DNA from: Rosa chinensis
Taxonomy: Eukaryota; Streptophyta; Magnoliopsida; Rosales; Rosaceae
Length of the DNA stretch: 64,000 bases
Direction of reading: 5' to 3'
NCBI RefSeq assembly: GCF_002994745.2
Contig: NC_037091.1
Span: 53,367,612-53,431,611 of the forward strand
Shown here: positions 1-11,352 of the stretch, one piece after another
Layout: each line of letters starts with the position of its first letter
Numbering within the stretch: position 1 is the stretch's first letter
Position numbers and translations under genes: made by a program
The notes under the pieces: model-generated
The model's database searches: none
Seen by the model: only the letters and a program-made list of their open reading frames with translations
What the model was told of the DNA's origin: nothing

Positions 1-503
1 GAGCTTCTGTACATAAAATGGTGCAGGCCTAACCTTTTACTAATCAGGCTTGCATTAAAAAAAGAAATACATGGAGAGATTTGAAATTGCTTGCGGTATC
101 TGTAAATAGGAAGGATTTCAAGGTATACTTATTATTTGTACGATTATATCAAATATTGCTTTGGTGCCACATGCATTATCCCTCACTGATTAATATGTCT
201 GGATACAGACTGAGCCCCAGATAGCTTGTTTGGTGATGTATGTCATTTTCTTCACATTTTAATACATTTAAAAGTTTAAGCAAGTTTAATATATAGGAAT
301 AATTATGGTAAAACAGACTGCATAAATGAACAAGCTCATGTTTCAACATTCAAATGGTAGTATAATCATTGTTGTGGTGAGGAATTTGTTCCAACAGAAG
401 GTGAAGTCTCAAGATTGCAGTGAATCAAGAAACAAAAAAAATCAATCAGGAAAGAAATCACTGAACAACTACGCGAAACCCCACAGACAATCTACTGAAT
501 CCA
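1..503. other. intergenic, 3' flank of DUF247 gene
   Basis: AT-rich sequence downstream of the minus-strand DUF247 gene. I see no coding region with family resemblance, no RNA gene and no repeat structure here. Confidence 0.5.
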
Positions 504-2029
504 TCAATTGGTCAGCATGCATACCATGCTAACGATGAAAGAAATCACAAGTGTCGATGGGGAGGTGGAGTCGGAGGATGAATGTTTTGGAGGAGGAGCC
601 GGAACGAGAATGACAGTGGAAGGAGAAGAATCATTTGGTGGATGGTAATAGGGATATATGGCATATCCAGTCTGAGCTATAGTGAACACAAAGAGGAAGA
701 CACCAGCAATGAAAGAGATAATAGCCCATGGATTTCGGAAGTAAGTGTGAATAAGATTGGCGCGCCACTCATTCCACGGCTTTCTGCAGTAGTGATACAC
801 CCTCTTATGCACAATTTGAAGGCTGCTATCCGGGTCCTGTATCACATCCTTAGACAGTGAATTGAACAGATTAGCCACTGCTTTGTCACTCCCCAAAGCA
901 TTCTGGATGATCCCTTTCGAGTGTAAGAGGGCAACATCCATAGCATTGTCTATGATGTTGTCCATGAAGAGTAAATAAGATGTCACCTCATTTCCTGCTC
1001 CTACATGGAATCTTTCAAACGCCATCAGATTCAAGAACATGGACTCGGTGGTGTCATCCACAACAACAACAGGGAGCTTCAACACTCCCCGGGCGAATGT
1101 GATGTCTTTGAGGCTTGTAGTTGCACTTTTCTTGAACCTGATTCCTGCTTCATAAAGCGCTGTTGCGGACCAGATGATCTCATCGTCATGCTTACTTGAC
1201 CTTATTTTGTAGTGATTATATTTGGGATCAGGCTCATGCTGAAGCAGACTCTTCCTGTACACGTCCAACACATGCACACGCTTGCCCATGTTTGGAGAAA
1301 CGTTACTGGAGCAGAGGAACTTGACTATTAGCTTGGTCACAAACCCTTCATCCTGTCCAAAACAATGTAGTCATTGCTGCTAAAATAAAACTTTCGACAG
1401 ACTAACTAATCAATTACTCAAAACTGATGATTGACATACTTTACCTTAGCTTTATCATGTTCAACTGCCACCAGCTTTTCAAGAACAAGCATTGGCAACT
1501 GATTCTCAAGCATTAACATGTCACGCTTGATGTATGGCACGACATGGAGCCTACCATGTTCTCCGAAGATGGGATCATTAGGAGCATAATCACCCAGTAC
1601 ACGAGCAGCATTCATGATTTCCAGCATGAAACAGCCATCTAAAATCATCAGTTGCAGGAATATGTCCGTAATTTCTTTCGGCACAGAACGAAGCAGAGTA
1701 TATGAATCCTTCAATTCATTCTCTACTTCAGCCAATGCATCTACAAACAACTCAACAGGCTTTCCACATCTTTTGAGGAAATGAAGCAGCGCGCGGTGCT
1801 TGTGCTCCTCCATTGGATTTGAAGGATCATAATGGTAAGGCCCGAAGGAGACTGTTTGAGGCTTGTAGGCCTTCTTGTTCATGTCTGTGAGGCTAGCTGG
1901 TAGTTTGTAGATTGACCCCTTATTCCAGTGATCCTGTTCTGTTGAAAGACCTTCCATGTTCTTGAGATCTTCATTAATTTGAATAATCCATCCGGTGCCA
2001 GCCATTATGATCTTCTGGTTTCTCAACAA
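504..2029 (-). CDS. DUF247 (UPF0481) membrane-anchored protein
   Basis: Two exons: 2029-1445 and 1352-504, with a GT-AG intron at 1444-1353. The exon joint is in phase 0, giving about 477 aa, or 469 aa if the second ATG (2005) is used. DUF247 features in order: an N-terminal block with YKPQTVSFGPYHY and KHRALLHFLKRCGK; a central DGCFMLEIM block; then IKRDMLMLENQLPMLVLEKL just before the intron. Exon 2 carries FERFHVGAGNEVTSYLLFMD and ends in a hydrophobic segment (NPWAIISFIAGVFLFVFTIA), the usual C-terminal anchor, followed by a short Pro/Ser-rich tail. The molecular function of most DUF247 proteins is unknown; some family members act in grass self-incompatibility. A broken paralogue lies directly upstream at 2944-4341. 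Start choice and expression are inference; the family call is firm. Confidence 0.9.
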
Positions 2030-2943
2030 TTCTACTGGCTTGAGATAACTAGATCTGTTCTTTTTATACTTCCCTGAAAATCAGAATCAAATTCAGAAGT
2101 TTCACTGTTTCAGTGTGTACAATTTTTTATTCTTGCTTCAGAAATAAAACCAAGCACACATGCTGCTGCCACCAAAGAAGCGTACAAACTATGTTATTAC
2201 TAGCATTCTTAAAGCTAAAGTGGTCAGGGAGTTCAATAAACTAGGGGCAAACTATGAGTCTGAAAATTCCTTTCTTCATGCAAGGAAAGCTTCATTACTA
2301 AGTCATCAAGGTACGTAGCTTATTCCTTCTTGAAAACAAAGTTTCTATCCAATTGAATTACAAATTCAGAACATTCTTCATTTTGGTTTGAAGCTCAATC
2401 TTTACTGATCCCTAAGACAATACTATTTAAAGCAAACACCAGCCCCAGTAGTGACCCTTAAGCAGTTATTCAGATTGCTTCTAATACAAGAAATCATAGA
2501 ATAGAGTTGCCCAGATACTATTACAGATTGCACATTACTCCTGTCCATTTTGAGGATAGCGGGAATAGAATTCGGTACCGGACTATCACACCTTCTGTAC
2601 TTTCACTCTTGGATGGTATTTTTATTTAAACCATAATCTTTCCTTTGTTTTCAAGGCATGCATAAAAGCAACAATGCTCTTTACACATTCACTCGGTGGG
2701 ATATGTATCAGCTGGTTCGGCTAGTGCTGGAATTTACTTGATTGCATTTACCCAAAAATATAAATACTTGCATGATTGGGGACGATCAAAATTATCATAA
2801 GAAACCAACTAATCGAGAGGCGATCAGTAAGGAAGAAATAAGAAATTATTGAAGAACACACACATACCCCATAAATCATCAATCAGTAAGCATCAATACA
2901 GTAAATAAGAATGATAAGAAATATTGGTGGTGAGGTTCGAGAT
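2030..2943. other. intergenic between the two DUF247 copies
   Basis: About 900 bp holding the 5' flank of the intact DUF247 gene and the 3' flank of the broken one. No other gene, RNA or repeat is recognisable. Confidence 0.5.
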
Positions 2944-4341
2944 TTATGCACGATTTGAAGACAGCATAGGTGGAGGAGGAGACCCCGGTTCTGGAGAGGA
3001 GGGAGCTATTTCATCCATCACCTGGGTAACAGTCTGAGGCTCTGAGCTATAGTAAGCACAAAGAGCAAGATTGCTGCAAAAAGAGATATAATAGCCCATG
3101 GATTTCTGAAATAAGTCTGGATAAGATTAGCGCGCCACTCGTTATTCCAAGGCTTCTAGCAGTAGTGATAGACACTTTTATGAACTTTATCAAGGCTGCA
3201 GTCTGGGTCAAGAGTTATATCCTAGGAGAGTGAGTTCAAAAGTTTAGCCACGGCATCATCACTTCCCATAAAGTTGTGGATGATGCCTTTTGATTGCAGG
3301 AGGCCAACATCTCTGTGATTGTCTATGATGCTGTCCATGAAGAATATGTAAGACGTCACCTCATTTCCTGCTCCAACATGGAATCTCTCAAATGCTGTCA
3401 TATTCAAGAACATGGACTCGGTTGAATCATCCACAACCATAAGTGGGAGCTTCAGGATTCCCCAAGAGAATGAGATGTCTTTGAGGCTTGAAGATTTGCT
3501 TTTCTTGAATCTAATAGCCCATGGATGTCTTTGAAGCTCTGTTGCAGACCAGATGATCGCATTGCCATTCACAGACGCTCTGTGGCAAACTATTTTCTGG
3601 TGGGGATCTTCCTGAAGCAGGCTCTTCCTGTACATGTCCAATACGTGCACACACTTGCCCATGTTCCGGGGTACCGTGCAGGAGCAGCAGAACTATACTA
3701 TGAGTCTATTCACAGATTCTTCATCCTGTTGAAAATAGATTAGACTTCATTGTTAAATTGCTATCTAAACTAGCAATAGACAATAATACTATTGACAGAT
3801 ATAGTTACCTTAGCTTTATTAGTTTCAACTGTGACCAGCTTGACAAGAACAAGCATTGGCAACTGATTCTCGAGCATTAACATGTCGCGTTTAATGAAGG
3901 GCATGACATGAAACTTCCAGTGCTTGCTGAAGATAGGATCAGTAGGAGCATAATCATCAAGTATATGAGAAGCAGTCCTCAAGATTCAAGCATGAAACAG
4001 CCATCCAGAAACATTCATCTAGCTGTATTATCTCTCCACACTGGTTCAAGAGGATTGTATGAGTCCTTCAAATCTTCCACTACTTCAGCAAGTGCATCTG
4101 CAAACAGTTCAACAGGTTTTCCACATCTTTTGAGGAAATGAAGCAGCACACGATGCTTGTGCTTCTCCATCGGATTTGAATGATTGAAATGGTAAGGGCC
4201 GAAGGAGACTGTCTGGGGCTTGTAGGCCTTCTTGTTTATGTCTGCAATGCCGGCTGGAAGTTTGTAAATAGACCCCTTCCACTGCTCCTGTGTAGAAACA
4301 CCTTCCATATCTTCTTCAATAATCCAGTTCATGTCAGCCAT
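2944..4341 (-). pseudogene. DUF247 (UPF0481) pseudogene, tandem paralogue
   Basis: Same orientation as the intact neighbour and alignable along its whole length, from MADMNWIIEEDMEG at 4341 to a TAA near 2944. Damage is clear. The reading frame is lost around 3980-4030, where the DGCFMLE block should be. An in-frame TAG follows NSLS at about 3222-3224. A second stop sits in the conserved YHYC-KPW segment near 3160. The intron is still present at the matching position (donor near 3808, acceptor near 3728), so this is a DNA-level tandem duplicate rather than a retrocopy. The C-terminal hydrophobic segment (NPWAIISLFAAILLFVLTIA) is still legible. Assembly error could mimic one lesion but not all three. 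Confidence 0.85.
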
Positions 4342-4395
4342 TGCTCTTCCCCTTACCCGATTCCAACCTGCCCTGCTTGACACACCTAAACTCAA

Positions 4396-4830
4396 TCCAG
4401 TCCTTCACAAATCAGAATCTCAAGCTTCGCTGTGTTATTCAATGTTTTAATCCTTGCTTTGCAAACAAGATCGATAAAAGATACAAAAATGGTGTTTGTT
4501 TTGTTTAAACAATGGCAGTGTTAAAGCTAAAGTGCTTACCAATTGCCATAAACTAGAAGCACAAGTCCTTTCTTGATGCAAAGTTAAAGTCTCAATGTAA
4601 AATCATTTAAGGTAGATGCTATTTTCATTAGTTCAAGACTCCTTCTCTTTTCATTTTGGCACATTTAGCAGATTACAGAGATTTAAGTTCATCCACAAAG
4701 CACAACAAGAAATCCTCAAAATTGCAATATTATAAGAAAAAGAGTTACCCAGATACAGAATCAAAGAAATAAATCCAATGAAATCTCGACTCCAAAACAT
4801 AGCAAAAACCCTAAACCCCAAACACACTCC
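4396..4830. other. intergenic, 3' side of RPL21
   Basis: AT-rich spacer between the DUF247 pseudogene start and the RPL21 stop codon. It probably holds the RPL21 3' UTR; no poly(A) run or other gene is seen. Confidence 0.4.
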
Positions 4831-5325
4831 TCAGTAACCTCCCTTGAGGTCATTGACGACATCATAAGGAATAGGAGTGACGGTTTCCAAAGAAGCCCCT
4901 TCAACCATGAACCCGGGCTTCGGCCCCTGCGGCTGCCTCTTGGTGCTGATGGCTTCCCCACGCGCCTTGGCCGCCGCCTTCACCTCATCATTCCGAGTCT
5001 TCCTCGCCTTCAACTCCTCCTCGCACCGCGACGGCTGCACGTGCTCCACACGCACGTGGATGCGCTTGCGGATGGCCCGTTTGCCGACCAGCTTCCTGAT
5101 CTCGACGCCGATGGCCCGCTTGGTGACGTTGCAGACCCGACCCGTGCGCCCGTGGTAGAACTTGTGGGGCATGCCCTTGTGGACGGCGCCGTTAACCTTG
5201 ACGTCGACGTGCTGGCCGGTCCGGTAGGTTTTCAGGTAGGTGGAGAGAGGGATGTAACCCTTCTTCCTGAAGCCGCGAGCGAAGAGGTCCCGAGTGCGAG
5301 ATCGAAGACCGTGACCGGCCGGCAT
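4831..5325 (-). CDS. RPL21: 60S ribosomal protein L21 (eL21)
   Basis: 164 aa, exactly the usual length of plant eL21. It starts [19 protein letters not shown] and ends [15 protein letters not shown]. The ATG at 5325 is chosen because the family starts MPAGHG; the in-frame upstream extension to 5382 has no family support. Conserved blocks include [48 protein letters not shown] and [17 protein letters not shown]. The protein is a basic component of the large cytosolic ribosomal subunit. The CDS is uninterrupted and markedly more GC-rich than its surroundings, which makes long antisense open frames. Several residues differ from the usual plant sequence (for example [13 protein letters not shown]). 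This could be a retrocopy, but the upstream motifs look like a working ribosomal-protein promoter. Confidence 0.95.
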   Translation of the reverse strand: MPAGHGLRSRTRDLFARGFRKKGYIPLSTYLKTYRTGQHVDVKVNGAVHKGMPHKFYHGRTGRVCNVTKRAIGVEIRKLVGKRAIRKRIHVRVEHVQPSRCEEELKARKTRNDEVKAAAKARGEAISTKRQPQGPKPGFMVEGASLETVTPIPYDVVNDLKGGY

Positions 5326-5364
5326 CGCTGCTTCGCTCTCTTTCTGGCTCTCCCTCTTTTCCTT

Positions 5365-5470
5365 AAACCCTAAACGGCTCAACCTTTCAGTGTTTTCTTC
5401 TGGCTTTTACATCCATTCACTTGGATTGGGCCAACTCAACTTGGGCTTTGAGTCTGATTTAAGGCCCAAC
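5365..5470 (-). promoter_or_regulatory. RPL21 promoter: telo-box plus site II motifs
   Basis: Upstream of the RPL21 ATG there is a telo-box (AAACCCTAA, 5365-5373). Further up are repeated TGGGCC/TGGGCT-type site II elements: TTGGGCC near 5427, TTGGGCT near 5441, and GGCCCAA near 5463 on the opposite strand. This pairing is characteristic of plant ribosomal-protein promoters, where site II motifs bind TCP factors. The motifs are seen directly; their use is inferred. Confidence 0.65.
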
Positions 5471-7846
5471 CCAGTGAACTTCCAATTTTGCGAACATGAC
5501 TTTAACCCGGTTCACCGCAAGATCCATGGCCAATTAGACCCATGCCACAACTCAACTATGTGAAATTGCTTCTGATAGGCCCAAATTTGTAGATGTGCTT
5601 TTCAAAACCACTTTCAAGTGTTTCTCACTCGAGACACATTCTACTTTTTTTTTTTTTGTTTGTCGTTAATTTTTTTATGTTAATTCATACCATTTTTGGG
5701 GTCTCCAAACTGAAACTAACCCTTAGAGATGAATCTAGTTCAGATAACCCTAAAATAAGGGACATCCTTAGTCTGCCAATGAAAGTCTACTCATGGTCTA
5801 ATACAATTAAAGCTAAGCATTCTTCGTATGAGTTATGACTAGATCCATTCATGCAGAAAAGAAAATAGATTCACATTATTCCTTTCAAGAGCAAGGTATG
5901 ATGTACATGCACCCATCCAAAGCACTCGCGGACCTACCTCATGCCCAATGGGGAATGCTGCCGTCACTCAAAACTTTGCGTACTTGACTGTAATTAACAT
6001 ACTTGCCTATGTATACCTAATAAAAATTAAGGATAACCCTCACTTAAAATCAAATTCAGCACATATTTATAACTTTTATATATTAACACACACACACACA
6101 GAGTTTTGTGTTTTGACTGTTTTCACATCTCTCATTAACCCAAAACCTTGCTCCCCAAATTTAAAATTCTAGATCCGCCCGCTGATGAAGGAGTGCAGTT
6201 CACAATTAATCAAATCAAAAGTTAGGGTTTAGGGTTTCTCACTGACATCACCCTTTGCTAATAATCCCCCACAGGGATAAAGCCTGTATATTCCAGCTTT
6301 CAGCTCACTGTAATCCTAGTTGCCATCATTCTCTGTCAATCCACATGAGTGAACATTGACAGTTCCGTGGGGGAAACTTTTTTCAGGGCTTCAGGCATCA
6401 GTGACCTTTACCAATTCATCGAACACCTGTGACTTTACTGGCTTGTTTACTTTATCCCCCACCTCCTCCTATCCCAAAGAACCAAAACTGCTCGAGTGGT
6501 GGTGATACTTCCAACCCTCCGCTAGAGTTTGATGAGTTCTTCAGTCTATCACTACCAAATTTCTCGCTGCCCCCGATGCCCTAATTGGCTGTGCTCCCAT
6601 GTTTTGCCAATTTGATCCGCAAATTCTGCTTCCTACTTTACCATTTTCAAGTGAGTCATCTCTGTCATTTTCCAGGCCGCTTCCCTCCCTCCTTTCACTG
6701 TTTCCACATTGTCTTTTGGGTTGTATTAATATAATGTAAAGTCACCAATCTTGAGACATGAAAGTTTCAAATTAGATATTTAACAAATCAACAACTCTTC
6801 CTACCCCTTGAATACAACCTTCATTAGGCTTTAGTCCAGCTTATTGGATAGCAAAATCTAGCTATTTTTTATAATTCTATTTGTTTTTGCTTTTATTCCA
6901 AGAGGCAAGAGGCAAGAGGCGAGTGGCCAGATAAAAGAAACTCCCATTCTAATATGTTTTGCTCGGAGGTTAATCCAACAAATATCTTATACCTGATCTC
7001 CTTTTGATTCGATACATGTCTACTCATATGAAAAATGATGAATAGAAGATGATTTCTTAAAAAAATAGGAATGCCTACCAACCATCATCAGAGAGACAAA
7101 TTTCTGGATGAGAAGGAGAATTCTCTTACTTTCTAATTTCATTTGTTTAAGTAAACACAAGACAACCCTATAACCATCAAATACTTTTGTTTTTCGTACT
7201 CATTCAAAATATCTACTTCCCCATGCATACTATTTTCAGAACCAATGCTCCTTCATCAAAATTCGACAAGAGACATTCTCGGATGGGATAATTTTGTTTT
7301 GTATTTGTGCCTCCAAGATGATCCCATCCCTTAGAAGCATGAGAAAACCTTGGAAGCATTCCAAACATGTCTTTCTTAACCTAATAAATCTTCTTATTTA
7401 TCCGACTATAGATCCTCCAAAATACTTCCAAAACATTTCTAAACTAACCCTCAACACCACCTTATGGGTATCGCCAAAAAGCCACCGACCCATCTCTGCC
7501 TCTTTGCTTTTGGCAGACCAATAATTTTTGCCCTTTACTCAGGTACCATCATGTTTTTTGATGACACGGTACCATCATGTTGCGGGTAATTGGAATCCTC
7601 GATCAAATTTTGAGCATGTGCACACATGAATCCACAATACGTGGATCATGATTAAATTACATAAAATACAAAGATACTATAGATTAAATCCAATAATTAT
7701 GACAGAGATACAAATTACAATAACAAAGAAAGTAGTACGCTCACGAGGCATCAGAGCTTTTGATTCAACATAGAAAAACACAATTCAAGAATATGAATTT
7801 AGAATCATATAATATAATGTATGCCTCTTCTTCTTCCTCATCCTCT
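5471..7846. other. long intergenic region, no recognisable gene
   Basis: About 2.4 kb of AT-rich DNA between the RPL21 promoter and the XTH 3' end. It contains a T-run near 5645-5657, a short (AC)n tract at 6086-6100 and a two-unit AGGGTTT motif near 6224. No open frame here resembles a known protein family. Confidence 0.5.
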
Positions 7847-9227
7847 TCATATGTCTCTGTCTCTCTTGCACTCGGCAGGGAGACTAGGGTACCTAGTCCT
7901 GTCAGTGCAGTAGTTGTAGATGGTGAACCTCTGTCTAACCCACCTCAGCCTCCTCCATTGATAAGCATCGAGGTCCTGGAACTCCTTCTGATCCCACCAC
8001 CTCTTACCCTGAGTGGCACAGTACTTGGCTTCCACCGACGCCTCGCAGCCGTCGATATGGAAGCCCCTATAGGTGGCCACGAAGGGAGCCTTAGACCAGT
8101 CAGTCTTCTCGAGTCCTCCCCTGGTGGCCCAATCGTCTGCGTTCCACAGACTAGAGTAGAGCTTCATGGGTTGGTTGAATGGGAATTTCACTCCCAAGTC
8201 TTTGCTGTTCTTGAAGACTCGGATTGGGATGTCATCCACTAAGAATCTGAGAGATTTGGGCATCAAAAAAGTCAGCACTCATCATCAACCTCACCTCGCA
8301 AGTATTGTTTTAAAATACCAGACAAGACTCAGTCATGAATAATTATGTCAAACAAAGTTGTGAAAAAGGAAAAGGAGAAGACCCCATTTAAATTATTTTG
8401 TGGGATGCAAATTTCAAGCTCGGTCGGTTGAAAAAATGCACATGCCAGTCGACAAGCTTTAGCATAAACCCTATTTTATTTTTTGTTGGATAGTGCTCAA
8501 TTTGAACTTGGAGTGTTTGATTTACTCAAAGTAAAAAGGCCAAGTAAATATGAAGACTTACACAATCTGGTAGAGATTCCAGAGCACAGAGTAGGAGTGG
8601 TACTCTTTGGTTGGGTCGAACCAGAGGAAGATCCTCTGTTCTCGGTCACCCTTTCCTCCGGTGAAGACATTAGTCTGCAAAATGTAGGGCTGCCCTGTTC
8701 TGTTCCCCAAGAACTCGAAGTCGATCTCATCGTGCTCTGAGTTTGTAGAAGACAGCTGCAACATAAAAAGACAGTTTTCATTTATAGCAGAATGAAAGAA
8801 GCTGAGGAACAATGTGTGGAAGTTAGATGAGTATTTAGATACTCACATAGAAAGCAGTAACAGTTCCAGCAGAGTCACCAGGGACCAGTTTGATTTGCAT
8901 ATGGAAATGGCCAAACAAGTATGAACCTTTGGATTGGAAACCCGTACCTATTTCCCCAAATGAAACACAAATTTTAGTAAAAATTAGAGAGAATGAAAAA
9001 CTCCAGCTTCTTCTCATTTATCTTGGTTTTCTTGTACCTGTGTATTTGTCAAGGTGGAGCTGAATCTCATTGCCACCATTGTAGTACTTGATGTGGTCAA
9101 AAGCCCAGGTGGGCTGGTAGTTTCTTCCAAAGGGTACAGCCACAGGCCTCCTTGGGGGAGCTGCCATTGTTGCAGAGACCATAAGCACTAAGCTCAAGAG
9201 CAGAGTCCATTGCTTGTAAGAAGCCAT
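7847..9227 (-). CDS. XTH: xyloglucan endotransglucosylase/hydrolase, XTH4/XTH5 type
   Basis: GH16 enzyme that cuts and rejoins xyloglucan in the cell wall. Four exons (9227-9038, 8947-8847, 8755-8562, 8246-7847) with GT-AG introns join in frame to 294 aa, normal for the family. Residues 1-22 form a signal peptide. The catalytic motif [10 protein letters not shown] starts at residue 105; Glu107 is the nucleophile and Glu111 the acid/base. It is followed by the conserved N-glycosylation site N115-R-T. The C-terminal XET_C part has the expected Cys residues and ends CKRDRDI, as in Arabidopsis XTH5. The N-terminal [20 protein letters not shown] also points to the XTH4/XTH5 group, so transglucosylase rather than hydrolase activity is expected. 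A likely 5'-UTR intron (donor 9332, acceptor 9234) lies upstream. The gene appears intact and secreted. Confidence 0.95.
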
Positions 9228-9233
9228 TTTTGT

Positions 9234-9332
9234 CTGCAAAGAACAGAAAAAGCTCCCAAAACTTAGAATCAAAATTAGCCAAAACTTGAAACTTTAAGAG
9301 GGTAATGGTGTTCAACAATCTGAAAGCAGTAC
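9234..9332 (-). other. probable 5'-UTR intron of the XTH gene
   Basis: On the minus strand a CAG|GTACTG donor (intron starts 9332) and a TTTGCAG acceptor (intron ends 9234) bracket 99 bp. The acceptor lies only a few bases upstream of the ATG at 9227. The interval is AT-rich and contains in-frame ATGs that splicing would remove. Inferred from splice-like sequence only. Confidence 0.5.
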
Positions 9333-9339
9333 CTGTGCA

Positions 9340-9890
9340 ACACAGAGAGAGTGAGAGAGTGGTTTGAGTTGTGATGAGGAAATGGGAAGGAGGGGAGGTC
9401 CTTTAATAGGGTCTAATTTCATCCACATTACATAATTGATGAGGGGCTGTGTGCAAATAAATATCAACCAATGGCGTTATTATTTAATTATTTTATGAGT
9501 TTGTGATTATTAAATCAGCAGCAGCAGTACAGCTGTTCAATTATTTCTGGCTTCGAAACAGAGCAAGCAAATGTACTTGTGAATCCTACATAAAACGCTT
9601 GAGACCAATTTTGAGAGGTGCTCTCACTCTCACTTCATAGAATTTGAAATTCTAGAGCCTCCAATAGCTGTATTAGCCTTATTGCTTCGGCTACGATTCA
9701 AATAATTTGCAATCCAACGGTTCTTAAATTTTTGATCTTCTAGTTTCAATACTTCAAAACACCGTAAAACTTTTACAATTTTAATATTTTAATTATTGGT
9801 TGTTCAATATCTCTCTCACTGTGTCTCTGTTTTAATTTTTTTGCGGTGAACCTGGGCAAAAATGTGGTCACGGAGATAGTCCCAGTCTCA
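9340..9890. other. XTH upstream region
   Basis: Promoter-side sequence of the XTH gene. A (GA)-rich stretch near 9342-9362 probably lies in the 5' UTR and a TTTAATA run is near 9411. No other gene is visible. Confidence 0.4.
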
Positions 9891-10171
9891 CACATTTTGT
9901 CTTCTTTTCTTTGGGCTTTTGCATTTGGACACAGCTAGCTAAGGAACTGTTGTCTATACACAAGCAAATATCTGAAAAGAGTCAAGTAGAGCCATCATGT
10001 TTCAAATTGACCAGGCCGGTTGTGGATCAACTACACATTTTGTCTTCTTTTCTTTGGGCTTCTGCATTTGCACACAGCTAGCTAAGGAACTGTTGTCTAT
10101 ACACAAGCAAATATCTGAAAAGAGTCAAGTGGAGCCATCATGTTTTAAATGACCAGGCCGGTTGTGGATCA
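9891..10171. repeat. 143-bp direct tandem duplication
   Basis: Two nearly identical copies, 9891-10033 and 10034-10171. Both start CACATTTTGTCTTCTTTTC and end GGTTGTGGATCAA. They differ by a few substitutions and a short deletion in the second copy, so the duplication is recent. It lies about 0.65-0.95 kb upstream of the XTH start codon. Confidence 0.9.
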
Positions 10172-11040
10172 ATAAGTAGCTAGCTAATTTTACGAGTAAC
10201 TTTATCACTTTCCCTTTAATCCACCTAATTAACCAGTCTGTCAGACACTTACTGCCCTGAATAAATAACTTAGATCTCAAATAACGAGTCAACATTGTCC
10301 TACTACAACCTCTCTTTCGTCCAGTCTTGAATGTAAAATTTTCTGTAAAATGTTGCTATGAAACCATACCATACCAGACACTTTGTTCTTACAAAGAATG
10401 AATCAAACAATACTAGAAATGTAGACCAGTATGGAATATTGAACTTGTTATTTTAGGATGGGAATATTGTTTAGTTACTGTGCTGCCATAGTTGTTGTTT
10501 GGTAAATTCCACTGGTACAGACGCCACAATATTAACTAGTGTTCTTTATTTCTTATCAATGAAAGTGAGTGGAAAATGACGGTTGGGTGCAGAGTTGCAG
10601 AGCAGGAATTGGTTATCAAATTAAGAAAAGCAGCCCAGATTTTAGTGCACGTGCTTAGCTCTGTTCGATGCTTTCCTTTTCAGGAGGGCAACACATACTA
10701 TACATAGTGATTACGTGATTACCCCTCAACAACGGTGAAAACGGCCATCCTATCCAGAAAATGTTTAATTTTAGGGATAATGACCACTTACCCATAGAAT
10801 ACCAAAATACAACCTCATACACTCCACCAACTTATTTTCAACCCTACTCACACAAAAGTTTTCTCTTTTGCTCCCAACTATTCATTTCACTTATATGTTT
10901 ATCTCAGGAATACCCCTCTTTCTTTCTAATTCTTGCTTTTACTATTAATTTGTTTCCTATTATTTTCTTTTGATGAAACGTGGTGGGCTCATTTTGAATT
11001 TATTGATCTAAATTATAATTAAGGTAGACAGTTAAAATTA
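10172..11040. other. intergenic, left flank of the pararetrovirus insertion
   Basis: AT-rich DNA with no supported gene. The exact left edge of the viral insertion could not be fixed. It lies somewhere before the leader-like purine-rich stretch that begins near 11080. Confidence 0.4.
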
Positions 11041-11311
11041 CTATTCATAATTTCGATCGTCGATAGACTTGAGTTAAATGTTATCTGCAAAAATACTAGC
11101 AAAGAATTGAGAAAAGAAAGAGAAAAGTTGAGAAAATTGAAAAACTTCAAAGAGAGTCTCAAAAGAGAAACTCCCGATTACTGGAATATCATTTTTACAC
11201 TTCAAACAAGAATCTATAAAATAGAAGAAGATATTGAAAATCTCTTATATATACTCAAAGAGGAATAAAAATCTCTTGATTATATGAGCACTGGTTAGAT
11301 CCGCAAATCAC

Positions 11312-11323
11312 TGGTATCAGAGC
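11312..11323 (+). promoter_or_regulatory. primer-binding site (initiator tRNA-Met)
   Basis: TGGTATCAGAGC is complementary to the 3' end of plant initiator tRNA-Met. Caulimovirids use this site to prime minus-strand DNA synthesis. It lies 29 bp before the first viral ATG. Confidence 0.85.
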
Positions 11324-11352
11324 TTGCAAAGAGCTCAGCAGGGGAATCCCCA

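Noticed and set aside
4877..5373. Long plus-strand open frames opposite RPL21
   Set aside because: They are antisense shadows of a GC-rich conserved CDS and have no family resemblance.
6220..6240. AGGGTTTAGGGTTT as an interstitial telomere repeat
   Set aside because: Only two units; short telo-box-like motifs are common in plant DNA and no longer array is present.
7760..8242. 160-codon plus-strand open frame opposite XTH exon 4
   Set aside because: It mirrors the XTH coding strand; the minus-strand frame has the conserved GH16 and XET_C sequence.
10761..10973. 70-codon hydrophobic open frame left of the virus
   Set aside because: AT-rich pyrimidine-biased sequence, no signal of conservation and no splice partners.
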